From positions 248,001 through 312,000 of the forward strand of contig NZ_CACSJP010000007.1 of the NCBI RefSeq assembly GCF_902706095.1: a stretch of 64,000 bases of DNA. Reading direction: 5' to 3'. The position numbers and the translations under genes are program-made. Of the stretch, positions 46,271-56,047 are shown one piece after another. The notes under the pieces are model-generated. The model had not been told where the DNA came from. It did no database searches and saw only the letters and a program-made list of their open reading frames with translations. Numbering within the stretch: the first letter of the stretch is position 1; every line of letters begins with the position of its first letter. The stretch is from Rhizobium sp. 18065. Its GTDB lineage: Bacteria; Pseudomonadota; Alphaproteobacteria; Rhizobiales; Rhizobiaceae.

Positions 46271-47455
46271 ATGTTCCTGCCTTTCTTCCTGCGGCTCAGA
46301 CAAGAGAAGATCCCGGTGACGCTGCGGGAATATCTGTCGCTGCTGGAGGGCATGCAGGCGGGGCTGGTCGATTTCGATATCGACGGCTTCTATTTTCTCG
46401 CCCGAACGACGCTGGTCAAGGACGAGCGTTTCATCGACCGTTTTGACCGTGTGTTCGGCGAAATCTTCGGCGGCCTCGTTGCCGAGCCGTCGGGCGACGG
46501 CGGCGAGACCGTTGCCATCCCTGACGAATGGCTGCGCAGGCTTGCCGAAAGGCACCTTTCGGAAGATGACAAGAAGCTGATCGAGGCGCTGGGCGGCTTC
46601 GACGCACTGATGGAAACGCTGCGACAGCGCCTCGCCGAGCAGAAAGAGCGCCACCAGGGCGGCTCGAAATGGATCGGCACCGCCGGCACTTCGCCTTTCG
46701 GCGCCTATGGCTACAATCCGGAAGGCGTGCGCATCGGTCAGGAGGAGAGCCGTCACCGGCGCGCGGTCAAGGTCTGGGATAGCCGCGAATTCCGCAATCT
46801 CGACGACAATGTCGAGCTGGGAACCCGCAACATCAAGGTCGCGCTGAGACGGTTGCGCCGGTTTGTCCGGCAAGGAGCAGCCGAAGAGTTCGACCTTGCC
46901 GGCACGATCCGCGCCACCGCCGAACACGGCTATCTCGACGTCAAGACGCAGGCCGAGCGCAAGAATGCGGTCAAGCTGCTGATGTTCTTCGACATCGGCG
47001 GTTCGATGGACGATCATGTCAAAGGCGTCGAGGAGCTGTTTTCGGCGGCCCGCGCCGAGTTTCGCCACATGGACTATTTCTACTTCCACAATTGCCCTTA
47101 TGAGCGGGTCTGGAAGGACAATCGTCGGCGCCATGCCGATACGATCGCGACACAGGATATCATCCGCACTTTCGGGCCGGACTACCGGCTGATCTTTGTT
47201 GGCGATGCGGCGATGAGCCCTTACGAGATCACCCAGCCGGGTGGCTCTGTCGAACACTGGAACACCGAAAGTGGCGCGGTCTGGCTGCAGAGGCTGACCG
47301 GACATTTCCGCCGCCATCTATGGATCAATCCACTGACCGAGCCGCAATGGGACTATACGATGTCGGTCGGATTGATTCGCCGGTTGCTGGAGAACAGGAT
47401 GTTTCCCCTGACGCTGGGTGGCCTGGAGGCGGCGGCCCGCGAACTGGCACGATAA
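46271..47455 (+). CDS. VWA domain-containing CoxE-like protein
   Basis: This ~394-aa protein has a CoxE-like N-terminal region (FFLRLRQEKIPVTLREYLSLLEGM, typical of MoxR partners) and a C-terminal von Willebrand A domain with MIDAS FFDIGGSMDDH (~240-250). The final part (PLTEPQWDYTMSVGLIRRLLENRMFPLTLGGLE) is common to this family. It is expected to work with the MoxR ATPase at 43788. It follows the GNAT gene after 6 bases. Confidence 0.88.
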   Translation: MFLPFFLRLRQEKIPVTLREYLSLLEGMQAGLVDFDIDGFYFLARTTLVKDERFIDRFDRVFGEIFGGLVAEPSGDGGETVAIPDEWLRRLAERHLSEDDKKLIEALGGFDALMETLRQRLAEQKERHQGGSKWIGTAGTSPFGAYGYNPEGVRIGQEESRHRRAVKVWDSREFRNLDDNVELGTRNIKVALRRLRRFVRQGAAEEFDLAGTIRATAEHGYLDVKTQAERKNAVKLLMFFDIGGSMDDHVKGVEELFSAARAEFRHMDYFYFHNCPYERVWKDNRRRHADTIATQDIIRTFGPDYRLIFVGDAAMSPYEITQPGGSVEHWNTESGAVWLQRLTGHFRRHLWINPLTEPQWDYTMSVGLIRRLLENRMFPLTLGGLEAAARELAR

Positions 47456-47489
47456 GACAGAACAACAAACGCAATACCGGGAGAGACAC

Positions 47490-48500
47490 ATGGCAAGGCA
47501 GGCATTCGGACAGACGGCAAACGGCGAGACCGTCGACAAGGTGACGCTGAGCGGCGGCGGCCTGACGGCCTCGATCATCACCTATGGCGCAGCCCTGCAG
47601 GATCTGCGCCTGGAAGGCCATGCCGCGCCGCTGGTGCTCGGCTTCGACACGCTCGACGGCTACCTCAACCACTCGCCCTATTTCGGCGCCACGCCCGGCC
47701 GCTGCGCCAACCGCATCGGCAACGGCCGCTTCACGCTCGACGGCACCGACTACCAGCTCGAATTGAACGAGCGCGGCTTAAGCCATCTGCATGGCGGCTC
47801 CGACGGCATGGGCAAGCGCAACTGGAAGATCCTCGGCCTGTCTCCCGACAGCGTGACGCTGGAAATCAGCGACGCGGAAGGCCGCGCCGGCTATCCCGGC
47901 ACTACGCGGACCACGACGACCTATACGCTAAAGCCGGAAGGCACGCTGTCGGTCGTCTTCGAGACCACGACCGACAAGCCGACCATCGCCAATGTCTGCC
48001 ATCATTCCTATTTCAATCTCGATGGCCGCGATGACATTCTCGGCCATGACCTGATGATCGCCGCCGATCATTTTACCCCGGTCGACGACCGGCTGATCCC
48101 CACCGGCGAGATCCGTCCCGTCGCCGGCAGCGACTTCGATTTTCGCGAGATGCGCCCGATCCGGCAGACGGTGGACGGCGCGCAACTGGGCTATGACCAC
48201 AATTTCTGCTTCTCGCCCGCCCGGACCGACAAGCGCAGCGTGGCACTGGCCCGCAGCGTCAATTCCGGCGTCTCGCTGGAAGTCCGCACCACTGAGCCCG
48301 GCGTGCAGTTCTATGCCGGCGGCAAGGTCGCACCCGACGCTCCCGGACTGGACGGCCGCCGCTACGGCGCCTTTGCCGGCTTCTGCCTGGAAACCCAGAT
48401 CTGGCCGGACGCCATCAACCACAAGGGCTTCCCCAATGCGGTCCTGCGTCCGGGCGAAGTCCTGCGCCAGGAAACGGATTATGTGTTTTCGAAGAGCTAA
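47490..48500 (+). CDS. galM: aldose 1-epimerase
   Basis: GalM interconverts alpha and beta anomers of hexoses. The 336-aa protein has FGQTANGETVDKVTLSGGGL, the GATPGRCANRIGNGRFTLDG substrate loop, catalytic His in VCHHSYFNLDG, and Glu near the C-terminus in FAGFCLETQIWPDAINH. ATG 47490 has a GGGAGA site. The gene stands after the VWA gene with no obvious sugar operon. The 127 bases after it lead to a convergent tRNA gene. Confidence 0.92.
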   Translation: MARQAFGQTANGETVDKVTLSGGGLTASIITYGAALQDLRLEGHAAPLVLGFDTLDGYLNHSPYFGATPGRCANRIGNGRFTLDGTDYQLELNERGLSHLHGGSDGMGKRNWKILGLSPDSVTLEISDAEGRAGYPGTTRTTTTYTLKPEGTLSVVFETTTDKPTIANVCHHSYFNLDGRDDILGHDLMIAADHFTPVDDRLIPTGEIRPVAGSDFDFREMRPIRQTVDGAQLGYDHNFCFSPARTDKRSVALARSVNSGVSLEVRTTEPGVQFYAGGKVAPDAPGLDGRRYGAFAGFCLETQIWPDAINHKGFPNAVLRPGEVLRQETDYVFSKS

Positions 48501-48627
48501 GTGATGGGTTCGAAGGGGGCAGGTTCGTGCGCGCCTGTCCCGACATCCACGAAACGTGAAATAGGCACATGAAACCGCAACACGCCGTGGCGTGCCAATT
48601 TCCATCAATGTCGTCATTGGAAGAAAA

Positions 48628-48702
48628 TGGAGCGGGTGAAGCGATTCGAACGCTCGACCCCAACCTTGGCAAGGTTGTGCTCTACCCCTGAGCTACACCC
48701 GC
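48628..48702 (-). tRNA. tRNA-Gly (GCC anticodon)
   Basis: The minus strand folds as a complete tRNA. The acceptor stem GCGGGTG pairs with CACCCGC, the D-arm is GCTCAGGGGTAGAGC, the anticodon stem-loop is CAACC-TTGCCAA-GGTTG with GCC in the loop, and the T-arm carries GTTCGAAT. The 3' CCA is encoded. Confidence 0.96.
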
Positions 48703-48970
48703 TCATAACCTCGATCCTGGGGTAGTCAGTGGATCGTGGGCCGCCGTTTCTGCGGCGACGGGCGCTATATCGCTCAAACGATTTTCAATTGCAACAGGGA
48801 AATGAAAGTTTGCTGCGAAAAAAATGCAGCGAAGTTGAAAAAATCTCGCAAACCCCAGAAAACGCGGGCTTTTCTGCCGCGCGTTAGATTGTCAGGTGTC
48901 GGAGACGGGCCTATCTCTGGCGGCGGAATCCGCTAGACCTGCCGCAACAGCCTTGAACAGGAATGCCAAA

Positions 48971-49507
48971 ATGACCGCCGAAACCGATATTGCCCAGCCG
49001 CTAAATGCCGATGCCAAAACCGCGGAAGATCTGTTCCGCTTTCTTGATGGACTGAACATCGAGCACAAGACCAAGACCCATCCGCCGGTGTTCACCGTGG
49101 CCGAATCGGTGTCTTTGCGCGACGAGATCCCCGGCGGCCATACCAAGAACCTTTTCGTCAAGGATAAGAAGGACCATTTCTTCCTGCTCACCGTCGAGGA
49201 AAACGCCGTGGTCGATCTGAAGACCGTGCACACGATCATCGGCGCTGCCAGCAAGGTGTCGTTCGGCAAGCCGGAAAAGCTGATGGACTATCTCGGCGTC
49301 GTGCCAGGTGCCGTGACCGCGTTCGGCGCGATCAACGACACCGGCAACAATGTGACTTTCGTGCTCGACGCCGATCTGATGAAACATGAAATCATCAACG
49401 GGCATCCGCTCTCGAATGATGCGACAACCTCGATCGGCAGCCAGGACCTGCTGCGCTTCATCGAGGCAACCGGCCATCAGCCGCTTGTCTTGAAAGTGAC
49501 AGCCTGA
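48971..49507 (+). CDS. prolyl-tRNA editing protein (YbaK/ProX family)
   Basis: This 178-aa protein of the YbaK/EbsC fold likely hydrolyses mischarged aminoacyl-tRNA (Ala-tRNA-Pro). Visible pattern: THPPVFTVAES, GGHTKNLFVKDKKDHFFLL, SFGKPEKLMDYLGVVPGAVTAFGAIND and FVLDADLMKHEIINGHPLSNDATT, close to PrdX/ProXp-ala. Met 48971 is the natural start; the frame opens 25 codons earlier without support. Confidence 0.88.
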   Translation: MTAETDIAQPLNADAKTAEDLFRFLDGLNIEHKTKTHPPVFTVAESVSLRDEIPGGHTKNLFVKDKKDHFFLLTVEENAVVDLKTVHTIIGAASKVSFGKPEKLMDYLGVVPGAVTAFGAINDTGNNVTFVLDADLMKHEIINGHPLSNDATTSIGSQDLLRFIEATGHQPLVLKVTA

Positions 49508-49574
49508 CATACGATCTTTAAGGCAGTTCAGCAGCCCTGATCAGGCGGGCGAAAAACAGGCGGGAGAAACGCAC

Positions 49575-50576
49575 ATGAGCGACTACGGCAATCCCTTTGG
49601 CGGTTACGGCAACCAGCAGATGACGGCCAAGGCGCAATTTGGCGACAGCCCCGCAGCGAGCCCCGCGCCAAGCCAAGCAGCAAGCCAAGCCCCGGCAGCG
49701 GCGCTGATCAAGGATACGACAACGGCGGGCTTCACCAGGGACGTGCTGGAGGAATCGCGCCTGCAGCCGGTTCTGGTCGATTTCTGGGCCCCCTGGTGCG
49801 GCCCGTGCAAGCAATTGACCCCCGTGATCGAAAAGGCCGTCAACGAGGCCGAGGGCCGCGTCAAGCTGGTCAAGATGAACATCGACGATCATCCGGCCAT
49901 TCCGGGCCAGCTCGGCATCCAGTCGATCCCGGCCGTCGTCGCCTTCGTCGACGGCCGTCCGATCGACGGCTTCATGGGCGCGCTGCCGGAAAGCCAGGTC
50001 AAGCAATTCATCGACAAGGTCGCAGGCCCCGCCGGTGCCGACCAGGCAGCCGAGATCGCGGCTGTACTGGAAGAGGCTTCCGGCCTGGTCGCAGCCGGCG
50101 ACATCGACGGTGCGGCGCAGCTGTTTGCCGCCGTGCTCCAGGCCGATCCGGACAATGTCAAGGCGCTGGCCGGCATGGCCGAATGCATGATTGTCGCCAA
50201 CCAGCATGTCCGCGCCCGCGAACTGCTGACACAATTGCCGGAAGAACTTGCCAAGGCACCGGAAGTGCAGGCGCAATTGAAGCGTCTCGACCAGATCGAC
50301 GAGGCGCGCAAGCTCGGCGATCCGGTGGCGCTCGAACACACGCTTTCGCTCGATCCCGACGATCACGACGCGCGCATGAAGCTTGCCAAGATCCGCAATG
50401 TCGAAGGCAGGCGCGAGGAAGCGGCCGAACATCTGCTGCTGATCATGCGACGCGACCGCGCCTATGACGACGACGGTGCACGCCGCCAGCTGCTGCAGTT
50501 TTTCGAGGTCTGGGGACCGAAGGAGCCGGCAACGATCATGGCCCGCCGCAAGCTGTCCTCGATTCTCTTTTCGTGA
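49575..50576 (+). CDS. thioredoxin-TPR chaperedoxin CnoX/YbbN-like
   Basis: This 333-aa protein has a variable Ala/Ser/Pro/Gln N-terminus (residues 1-45), a thioredoxin domain with intact WCGPC (~75), and a TPR-like C-terminal half (VAAGDIDGAAQLFAAVLQADPDN..., DARMKLAKIRNVEGRREEAAEHLL). CnoX holds client proteins under oxidative stress and hands them to GroEL. The N-terminal tract ASPAPSQAASQAPAA looks like another short-repeat expansion. A LON-domain gene follows. Confidence 0.9.
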   Translation: MSDYGNPFGGYGNQQMTAKAQFGDSPAASPAPSQAASQAPAAALIKDTTTAGFTRDVLEESRLQPVLVDFWAPWCGPCKQLTPVIEKAVNEAEGRVKLVKMNIDDHPAIPGQLGIQSIPAVVAFVDGRPIDGFMGALPESQVKQFIDKVAGPAGADQAAEIAAVLEEASGLVAAGDIDGAAQLFAAVLQADPDNVKALAGMAECMIVANQHVRARELLTQLPEELAKAPEVQAQLKRLDQIDEARKLGDPVALEHTLSLDPDDHDARMKLAKIRNVEGRREEAAEHLLLIMRRDRAYDDDGARRQLLQFFEVWGPKEPATIMARRKLSSILFS

Positions 50577-50688
50577 CGCCGACCACTCTTTTGCCGAACT
50601 CCACCGCGCGGCCTTGAGTTTTGCCCCGCGTGTTCCAAATAAGGAAGTGAGACTAGAGGCCGGTTTTGGCCGGACAGGATGTGCTTCG

Positions 50689-51366
50689 ATGCAAGTGGGA
50701 AATGCCAGATATCTGACCGCCGGTGACTTGCCGGAGACAATCCCCGTTTTCCCGATCTCCGGCGTGCTGCTTTTGCCCGGCGGGCAACTGCCCCTCAACG
50801 TCTTTGAACCGCGTTATCTGGCGCTGTTCGACGCAGCCCTTTCCGGCAATCGGCTGATCGGCATGATCCAGCCGGCGATGAGCGAGCCGCAGACCAATAT
50901 CCTGCCGGAAAGGCCAGCGCTTTCCCAGGTCGGCTGTATCGGGCGCATCACATCGTTTACCGAGACCGGCGACGGCCGCTATGTCATCTCGCTGTCCGGC
51001 ATCTGCCGGTTCCGGCTGCTGGAGGAAGTGGCCGGCTCCAAGCCATACCGATCCTTCCATATCGCACCGTTCATCACCGACCTCACCACCAGCGAGGACG
51101 AAGGTCAGGTCGATCGTGTCGGCCTGCTGGCTGCTTTTCGTGCCTATCTCGATGCCAACAAGCTGGAAGCGGACTGGGAAAGCGTCGAGCGCGCCAGCAA
51201 TGTGACACTGGTCAATTCGCTGTCGATGATGTCGCCTTTCGGTCCGGCGGAAAAGCAGGCCCTGCTTGAAGCCCCGGACCTCAAGACCCGCGCCGAGACG
51301 CTGATCGCCATTACCGAGATCGTACTCGCGCGCACCTTCGGCGATGCCGACAGCATGCTGCAATAG
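50689..51366 (+). CDS. LON peptidase substrate-binding domain protein
   Basis: This 225-aa protein consists of the Lon N-terminal (LAN/PUA-like) domain only: [45 protein letters not shown], then [30 protein letters not shown]. There is no ATPase or protease domain, so it is not a Lon protease. ATG 50689 begins the family sequence MQVGNARYL. It lies between the chaperedoxin and Trm112 genes, a common rhizobial order. Confidence 0.9.
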   Translation: MQVGNARYLTAGDLPETIPVFPISGVLLLPGGQLPLNVFEPRYLALFDAALSGNRLIGMIQPAMSEPQTNILPERPALSQVGCIGRITSFTETGDGRYVISLSGICRFRLLEEVAGSKPYRSFHIAPFITDLTTSEDEGQVDRVGLLAAFRAYLDANKLEADWESVERASNVTLVNSLSMMSPFGPAEKQALLEAPDLKTRAETLIAITEIVLARTFGDADSMLQ

Positions 51367-51374
51367 AGAGCGCC

Positions 51375-51566
51375 ATGGTCGAGAACCGCACCAGCCTGGT
51401 CGATCCGAAGCTGCTGGAGCTGCTGGTCTGCCCACTGACGCAGAACACGCTGAAATTCGATCGCGAGCACAATGAACTGATCTCGGAAAAGGCACGGCTT
51501 GCCTATCCGATCCGGGACGGGATCCCGATCATGCTGGTGTCGGAAGCCCGCAAGCTGGAAGACTGA
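51375..51566 (+). CDS. Trm112 family protein
   Basis: This is a 63-aa Trm112/UPF0434 protein: [21 protein letters not shown] and [18 protein letters not shown]. Only one Cys of the zinc knuckle is present, as in many proteobacterial members. It may support a methyltransferase. It starts 8 bases after the LON-domain gene. Confidence 0.9.
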   Translation: MVENRTSLVDPKLLELLVCPLTQNTLKFDREHNELISEKARLAYPIRDGIPIMLVSEARKLED

Positions 51567-51589
51567 ACGCCCGCCGACGCGGCCATGGC

Positions 51590-51660
51590 GCCGTACGCCC
51601 CGCTGTCGCTGGCCATGGCCTTGGCCATGACCCTGGCCATGACCCTGCGTGCGGGCGGGA
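51590..51660. repeat. short degenerate tandem repeat after Trm112
   Basis: Units of TGGCCATGACCC and TGGCCATGGCCT follow each other between the Trm112 stop and the convergent Ubi-hydroxylase stop (51674). The unit resembles the expansion seen in dnaE2. No hairpin-type terminator is seen here. Confidence 0.6.
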
Positions 51661-51673
51661 GGAGGCCAGTCCT

Positions 51674-52915
51674 TCAGATGAACTGGCCGGATAGCAGCCT
51701 TGGCCCCTCGCCGGCAGATGTACCGGCCGCCTCGCGGATGAAATAACCCTTGAGGCTCGGCAGGCGATCGACGATCCCGAGGCCGAGATCGCGCAAGACC
51801 CTGATCGGCGTGATGTCGTTGGAAAACAGCCGGTTAAGCACGTCGGTGGTGACGCCCATGCGGAACGTGTCGAACCGCCGCCAGGTCTGATAGCGCTCGA
51901 GCACATGGAGCGAACCGATGTCGAGCCCGAGCCGGTCGGCATCGACGACGGTTTCCGCCAATGCCGCAACATCCTTGAAGCCGAGATTGAGACCCTGGCC
52001 CGAGATCGGATGAATGCCATGCGCCGCATCGCCCGCCAGCGCCAGCCGCGGCGTGACGAAGGCACGCGCCAGTGTCAGCCCGAGCGGGAAGGCGCGGCGA
52101 TCTTCTGTCGCGCGGATCTGGCCGAGCTTGTGGCCGAAACGCCGCTCCAGTTCGGCCTCGAAGACGAGTTCGTCCGAGGCGACCAGACGATCGGCATCGG
52201 CCGTGCGCTCGGTCCAGACCAGCGACGAACGATTGCCCTTGAGCGGCAGGATGGCAAACGGCCCGGCCGGCAGGAAATGCTCTTCGGCCACGCCCTCGTG
52301 CGGGCGCTCGTGCTCGACCGTGGTGACGATACCGGACTGGTTGTAGTTCCAGGTAACGGTCTTGATCCCGGCCAGATCGCGCAGCTTTGAGCGCACGCCG
52401 TCGCAGGCGACCACGAGCCGGGCGGCGACAACCGTGCCATCAGAGAGCGTCAGTTCGGCGGACGGACCGGTATCACGAAATCCGGTGGCCCGCAGACCGT
52501 GGCGGATCGCAATGCCGGCAGCAGCGCAGGCATCGCGCAGTGCAGCCACCATGCTGACATTCGGGATCATGTGGGCAAAGGGACGACCGTCCTCGATCGC
52601 GCCGTCAAAGGTGAGAAACACCGGGCGTACCGGATCGGATGTCTTCGAATCGGTGACGATCATTCGGTTGATCGGCTGGGCATCCGGCTGGATTCGGTCC
52701 CAGAGACCGAAAACATCGAGCATCTTCGTCGCTGCGGCAATGATGGCAGAGGCGCGAGGATCCTTCTTCCAGGCATCCTCCGGGGCTGCCTCGATCACTT
52801 CGACATTCAGGTGGGACGCGGCCTGCTTGATCGCAACCGCAACCGAAAGACCGACATAGCCGCCGCCAACAACCAGCACATCCAGCATGGCGAAATCCTT
52901 TGCTCTTGTAGACAT
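51674..52915 (-). CDS. UbiH/UbiF/COQ6-family FAD-dependent hydroxylase
   Basis: This flavin monooxygenase (~413 aa) of the ubiquinone hydroxylase family has the FAD-binding VLVVGGGYVGLSVAVAIK, DG-motif VVACDGVRSKLR and the second FAD motif LALAGDAAHGIHPISGQGLNLGFKDVAALAE. Members hydroxylate the ring of ubiquinone precursors. The start ATG 52915 has a GGAG site 6 bases upstream; Met 52888 is an alternative. It is divergent from tesB. Confidence 0.88.
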   Translation of the reverse strand: MSTRAKDFAMLDVLVVGGGYVGLSVAVAIKQAASHLNVEVIEAAPEDAWKKDPRASAIIAAATKMLDVFGLWDRIQPDAQPINRMIVTDSKTSDPVRPVFLTFDGAIEDGRPFAHMIPNVSMVAALRDACAAAGIAIRHGLRATGFRDTGPSAELTLSDGTVVAARLVVACDGVRSKLRDLAGIKTVTWNYNQSGIVTTVEHERPHEGVAEEHFLPAGPFAILPLKGNRSSLVWTERTADADRLVASDELVFEAELERRFGHKLGQIRATEDRRAFPLGLTLARAFVTPRLALAGDAAHGIHPISGQGLNLGFKDVAALAETVVDADRLGLDIGSLHVLERYQTWRRFDTFRMGVTTDVLNRLFSNDITPIRVLRDLGLGIVDRLPSLKGYFIREAAGTSAGEGPRLLSGQFI

Positions 52916-52971
52916 TCTGGCTCCTATATAGATCAGCCTTGAACGGGTGCCTATAAGCGGAGCCATGCATT

Positions 52972-53856
52972 ATGTCGCAGCCACATGAACAGACGAAACC
53001 GATGCAGGATCTGATCGAGCGTCTCGATCTGGAAAAGCTCGAGGAAAACCTGTTTCGCGGCAACAGCCCGCAGAATGGCTGGCAACGCGTCTTCGGCGGG
53101 CTGGTGATTGCCCAGGCGCTGATGGCCGCGCAACGCTGCGTCGACACCGATCGCCTGGTGCATTCGCTGCATGCCTATTTCATGCGGCCCGGCGATCCTT
53201 CGGTGCCGATCGTCTATCAGGTCGAGCGCATTCGCGATGGCGCGAGCTTCACCACACGCCGCGTCGTGGCCATCCAGCATGGCAAGGCCATCTTCTCCAT
53301 GTCTGCCTCCTTCCAGCTCGCAGAACCGGGCTTCGACCATCAGGTCGCCATTCCCGACGTGCCGCGGCCGGAACAGCTGATGGGCGAGACGGAATTCCGC
53401 GAAGCCTTCCTCGCCAAGGCGCCGGACATGGTGAAGAAATACTGGGGCCGCGAGCGGCCGATCGAGATCCGCCCCGTGTCGCTGGTCCACTACCTGTCGA
53501 AGGAGAAGCTCGATCCGCAGGCGCATATCTGGGTCCGTGCCGCAGGCATCGTTCCCGAAGATGGCCACTACCGGGCAGCGATCCTTGCCTATCTGTCCGA
53601 CATGACCCTGCTCGACACCTCGCTTTATGCCCATGGCACGTCGATCTTCGATCCCGAGCTGCAGGTGGCAAGCCTAGATCATGCGATGTGGTTCCACCGA
53701 CCCTGCGCACTCGACGACTGGCTGCTCTATACCCAGGACAGCCCGAGCGCTGCCGGCGCCAGGGGCATGACCCGCGGCAGCATTTTTACCCGTGATGGCC
53801 GCCTCATTGCTTCGGTCGCCCAGGAGGGTTTGATCCGCAAAAGAGCAAATGATTAA
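52972..53856 (+). CDS. tesB: acyl-CoA thioesterase II
   Basis: TesB hydrolyses medium- and long-chain acyl-CoA. The 294-aa double hot-dog protein has EENLFRGNSPQNGWQRVFGGLVIAQALMAAQRCV, FTTRRVVAIQHGKAIFSMSASFQ, LDHAMWFHRP and the catalytic region TQDSPSAAGARGMTRGSIF with QEGLIR. It is divergent from the Ubi hydroxylase. An A/T-rich 230-base control region for glnK-amtB follows. Confidence 0.93.
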   Translation: MSQPHEQTKPMQDLIERLDLEKLEENLFRGNSPQNGWQRVFGGLVIAQALMAAQRCVDTDRLVHSLHAYFMRPGDPSVPIVYQVERIRDGASFTTRRVVAIQHGKAIFSMSASFQLAEPGFDHQVAIPDVPRPEQLMGETEFREAFLAKAPDMVKKYWGRERPIEIRPVSLVHYLSKEKLDPQAHIWVRAAGIVPEDGHYRAAILAYLSDMTLLDTSLYAHGTSIFDPELQVASLDHAMWFHRPCALDDWLLYTQDSPSAAGARGMTRGSIFTRDGRLIASVAQEGLIRKRAND

Positions 53857-53979
53857 AACGCCGGCAATTTTGTTTTTTTGCCTATTTTTTGTGCGCACAT
53901 CGCCCGTTCATTTGCCTGTTTATTAGAACGACTCTTTATAATCTTTACATTTCAATAACTTATTCGTCGTCTCCCAAAC

Positions 53980-54424
<445 letters not shown>

Positions 54425-54451
54425 GAACGGCCGCTAGGGGAGTTTTTTCTG

Positions 54452-55813
54452 ATGTCATTTGCCAAGTCGAAATCCACATTGCTGCGCATTGGCGCCGCGT
54501 CGGCAGCACTGCTGGCGCCGGTCATCGCCTTCGCGCAGGAAGCAGCACCTGCTGTTGCCGAAGCGGCCGCTGCCGCGCCGGTTCCGAACAAGGGTGACAC
54601 CACCTTCATGTTCGTCTGCACCATCCTCGTCCTCTTCATGTTGATCCCGGGCCTTGCCCTGTTCTACGGCGGCCTCGTGCGCGCCAAGAACATGCTCTCC
54701 GTTCTCATGCAGTGCACCGTTATCGGCTCTGCGATCATGATCGCATGGGTTCTCTACGGCTACTCCTTCGCCTTCGGCGGATCGACCAACCCGTATTTCG
54801 GCGGTTTCGCCAAGCTCTTCCTGGCCGGTGTCACGCCGGACAGCACGGCGGCAACTTTCTCTGACGCCGTCATTCCGGAATACATCTTCATCGTCTTCCA
54901 GATGACGTTTGCCGCCATCACCCCGGCCCTGATCGTCGGCGCCTTTGCCGAACGCATCAAGTTCTCGGCATCGGTTCTCTTCTGCCTGCTCTGGGTCACC
55001 TTCGTCTACTTCCCGATCGCCCACATGGTCTGGGACGCAAACGGCCTGATCTTCGGCTGGGGCGCACTTGACTTCGCCGGCGGTACCGTCGTGCACATCA
55101 ACGCCGGCGTTGCCGGTCTGGTTGGCGCGATCATGGTCGGCAAGCGCACCGGCTACGGCAAGGACATGATGGCTCCGCACTCCATGACCCTCACCCTGGT
55201 TGGTGCGGCCATGCTCTGGTTCGGCTGGTTCGGCTTCAACGCCGGCTCGAACCTTGAAGCCACCGGCGGCGCCATGCTCGCCACGATCAACACCTTCGTT
55301 GCAACGGCAGCCGCTGTTGTGTCCTGGTCGATCGTCGAAACCTTCACCCGCGGCAAGGCATCCATGCTCGGCGCGGCTTCCGGCATGATCGCCGGTCTCG
55401 TCGTCATCACCCCGGCCGCCGGCATTGCCGGTCCGATGGGTGCGATCGTCATGGGCCTGATCGTCTCCCCGCTGTGCTACTTCTTCGTCTCCGTGATCAA
55501 GAACAAGTTCGGCTACGACGACACCGCTGACGTCTTCGGCGTCCACGGCATCGGCGGCCTGTTCGGCGCGCTGGCAACCGGCATCTTCGCCTCGTCGGCG
55601 CTGGGTGGCATTGGTTACGCCGAAGGCGTGACCATGGGTGCGCAGTTCTTCACCCAGGTGAAGGCCGTTCTCGTCACCGTCGTATGGTGCGGCGTCGGCT
55701 CGGCGATCCTGTTCAAGATCACCGACGTCATCGTTGGCCTGCGCGTTCCGGTCGAAGCCGAACGCGAAGGTCTCGACCTCGCCTCGCACGGCGAAGCTGC
55801 CTACCACAACTAA
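54452..55813 (+). CDS. amtB: ammonium transporter
   Basis: AmtB conducts ammonium across the inner membrane. The 453-aa protein has a cleavable N-terminal signal and Ala-rich linker (residues 1-48), then about eleven helices. Family motifs include PGLALFYGGLVRAKNMLSVLMQ, DFAGGTVVHINAG (with the pore His region), HSMTLTLVGAAMLWFGWFGFNAGS and DVFGVHGIGGLFGALATGIFAS (second pore His). It is translated with glnK. A strong terminator ends the operon. Confidence 0.96.
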   Translation: MSFAKSKSTLLRIGAASAALLAPVIAFAQEAAPAVAEAAAAAPVPNKGDTTFMFVCTILVLFMLIPGLALFYGGLVRAKNMLSVLMQCTVIGSAIMIAWVLYGYSFAFGGSTNPYFGGFAKLFLAGVTPDSTAATFSDAVIPEYIFIVFQMTFAAITPALIVGAFAERIKFSASVLFCLLWVTFVYFPIAHMVWDANGLIFGWGALDFAGGTVVHINAGVAGLVGAIMVGKRTGYGKDMMAPHSMTLTLVGAAMLWFGWFGFNAGSNLEATGGAMLATINTFVATAAAVVSWSIVETFTRGKASMLGAASGMIAGLVVITPAAGIAGPMGAIVMGLIVSPLCYFFVSVIKNKFGYDDTADVFGVHGIGGLFGALATGIFASSALGGIGYAEGVTMGAQFFTQVKAVLVTVVWCGVGSAILFKITDVIVGLRVPVEAEREGLDLASHGEAAYHN

Positions 55814-55856
55814 GACACGGATCGCGCTCCGGCGCGGCCAATTCGCAAGCCTGAAA

Positions 55857-55889
55857 GACGCCCGGACCGCAAGGACCGGGCGTCTTTTT
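55857..55889 (+). terminator. Rho-independent terminator after amtB
   Basis: GACGCCCGGACC... pairs with ...GGACCGGGCGTC around GCAA (outer GACGCCCGG/CCGGGCGTC perfect) and is followed by TTTTT. Confidence 0.9.
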
Positions 55890-56047
55890 ATGCGCAAATC
55901 GCATCTTCTGTACCCCTGCGGAGCGGATCGGATTGCCATGGTTAATGCCGCATTAACCCTCGGGCCTGTAGGATATCGCAAAGCCATGCCGGTCCCCAAC
56001 CGGTCAAAGGCGTAGCAGTGACCTCACGCGGACGGACAGGCATTCAG

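Noticed and set aside
53891..53898. GTGCGCAC palindrome upstream of glnK as an NtrC site
   Set aside because: It does not match the NtrC pattern of GCAC and GTGC separated by about five to seven bases.
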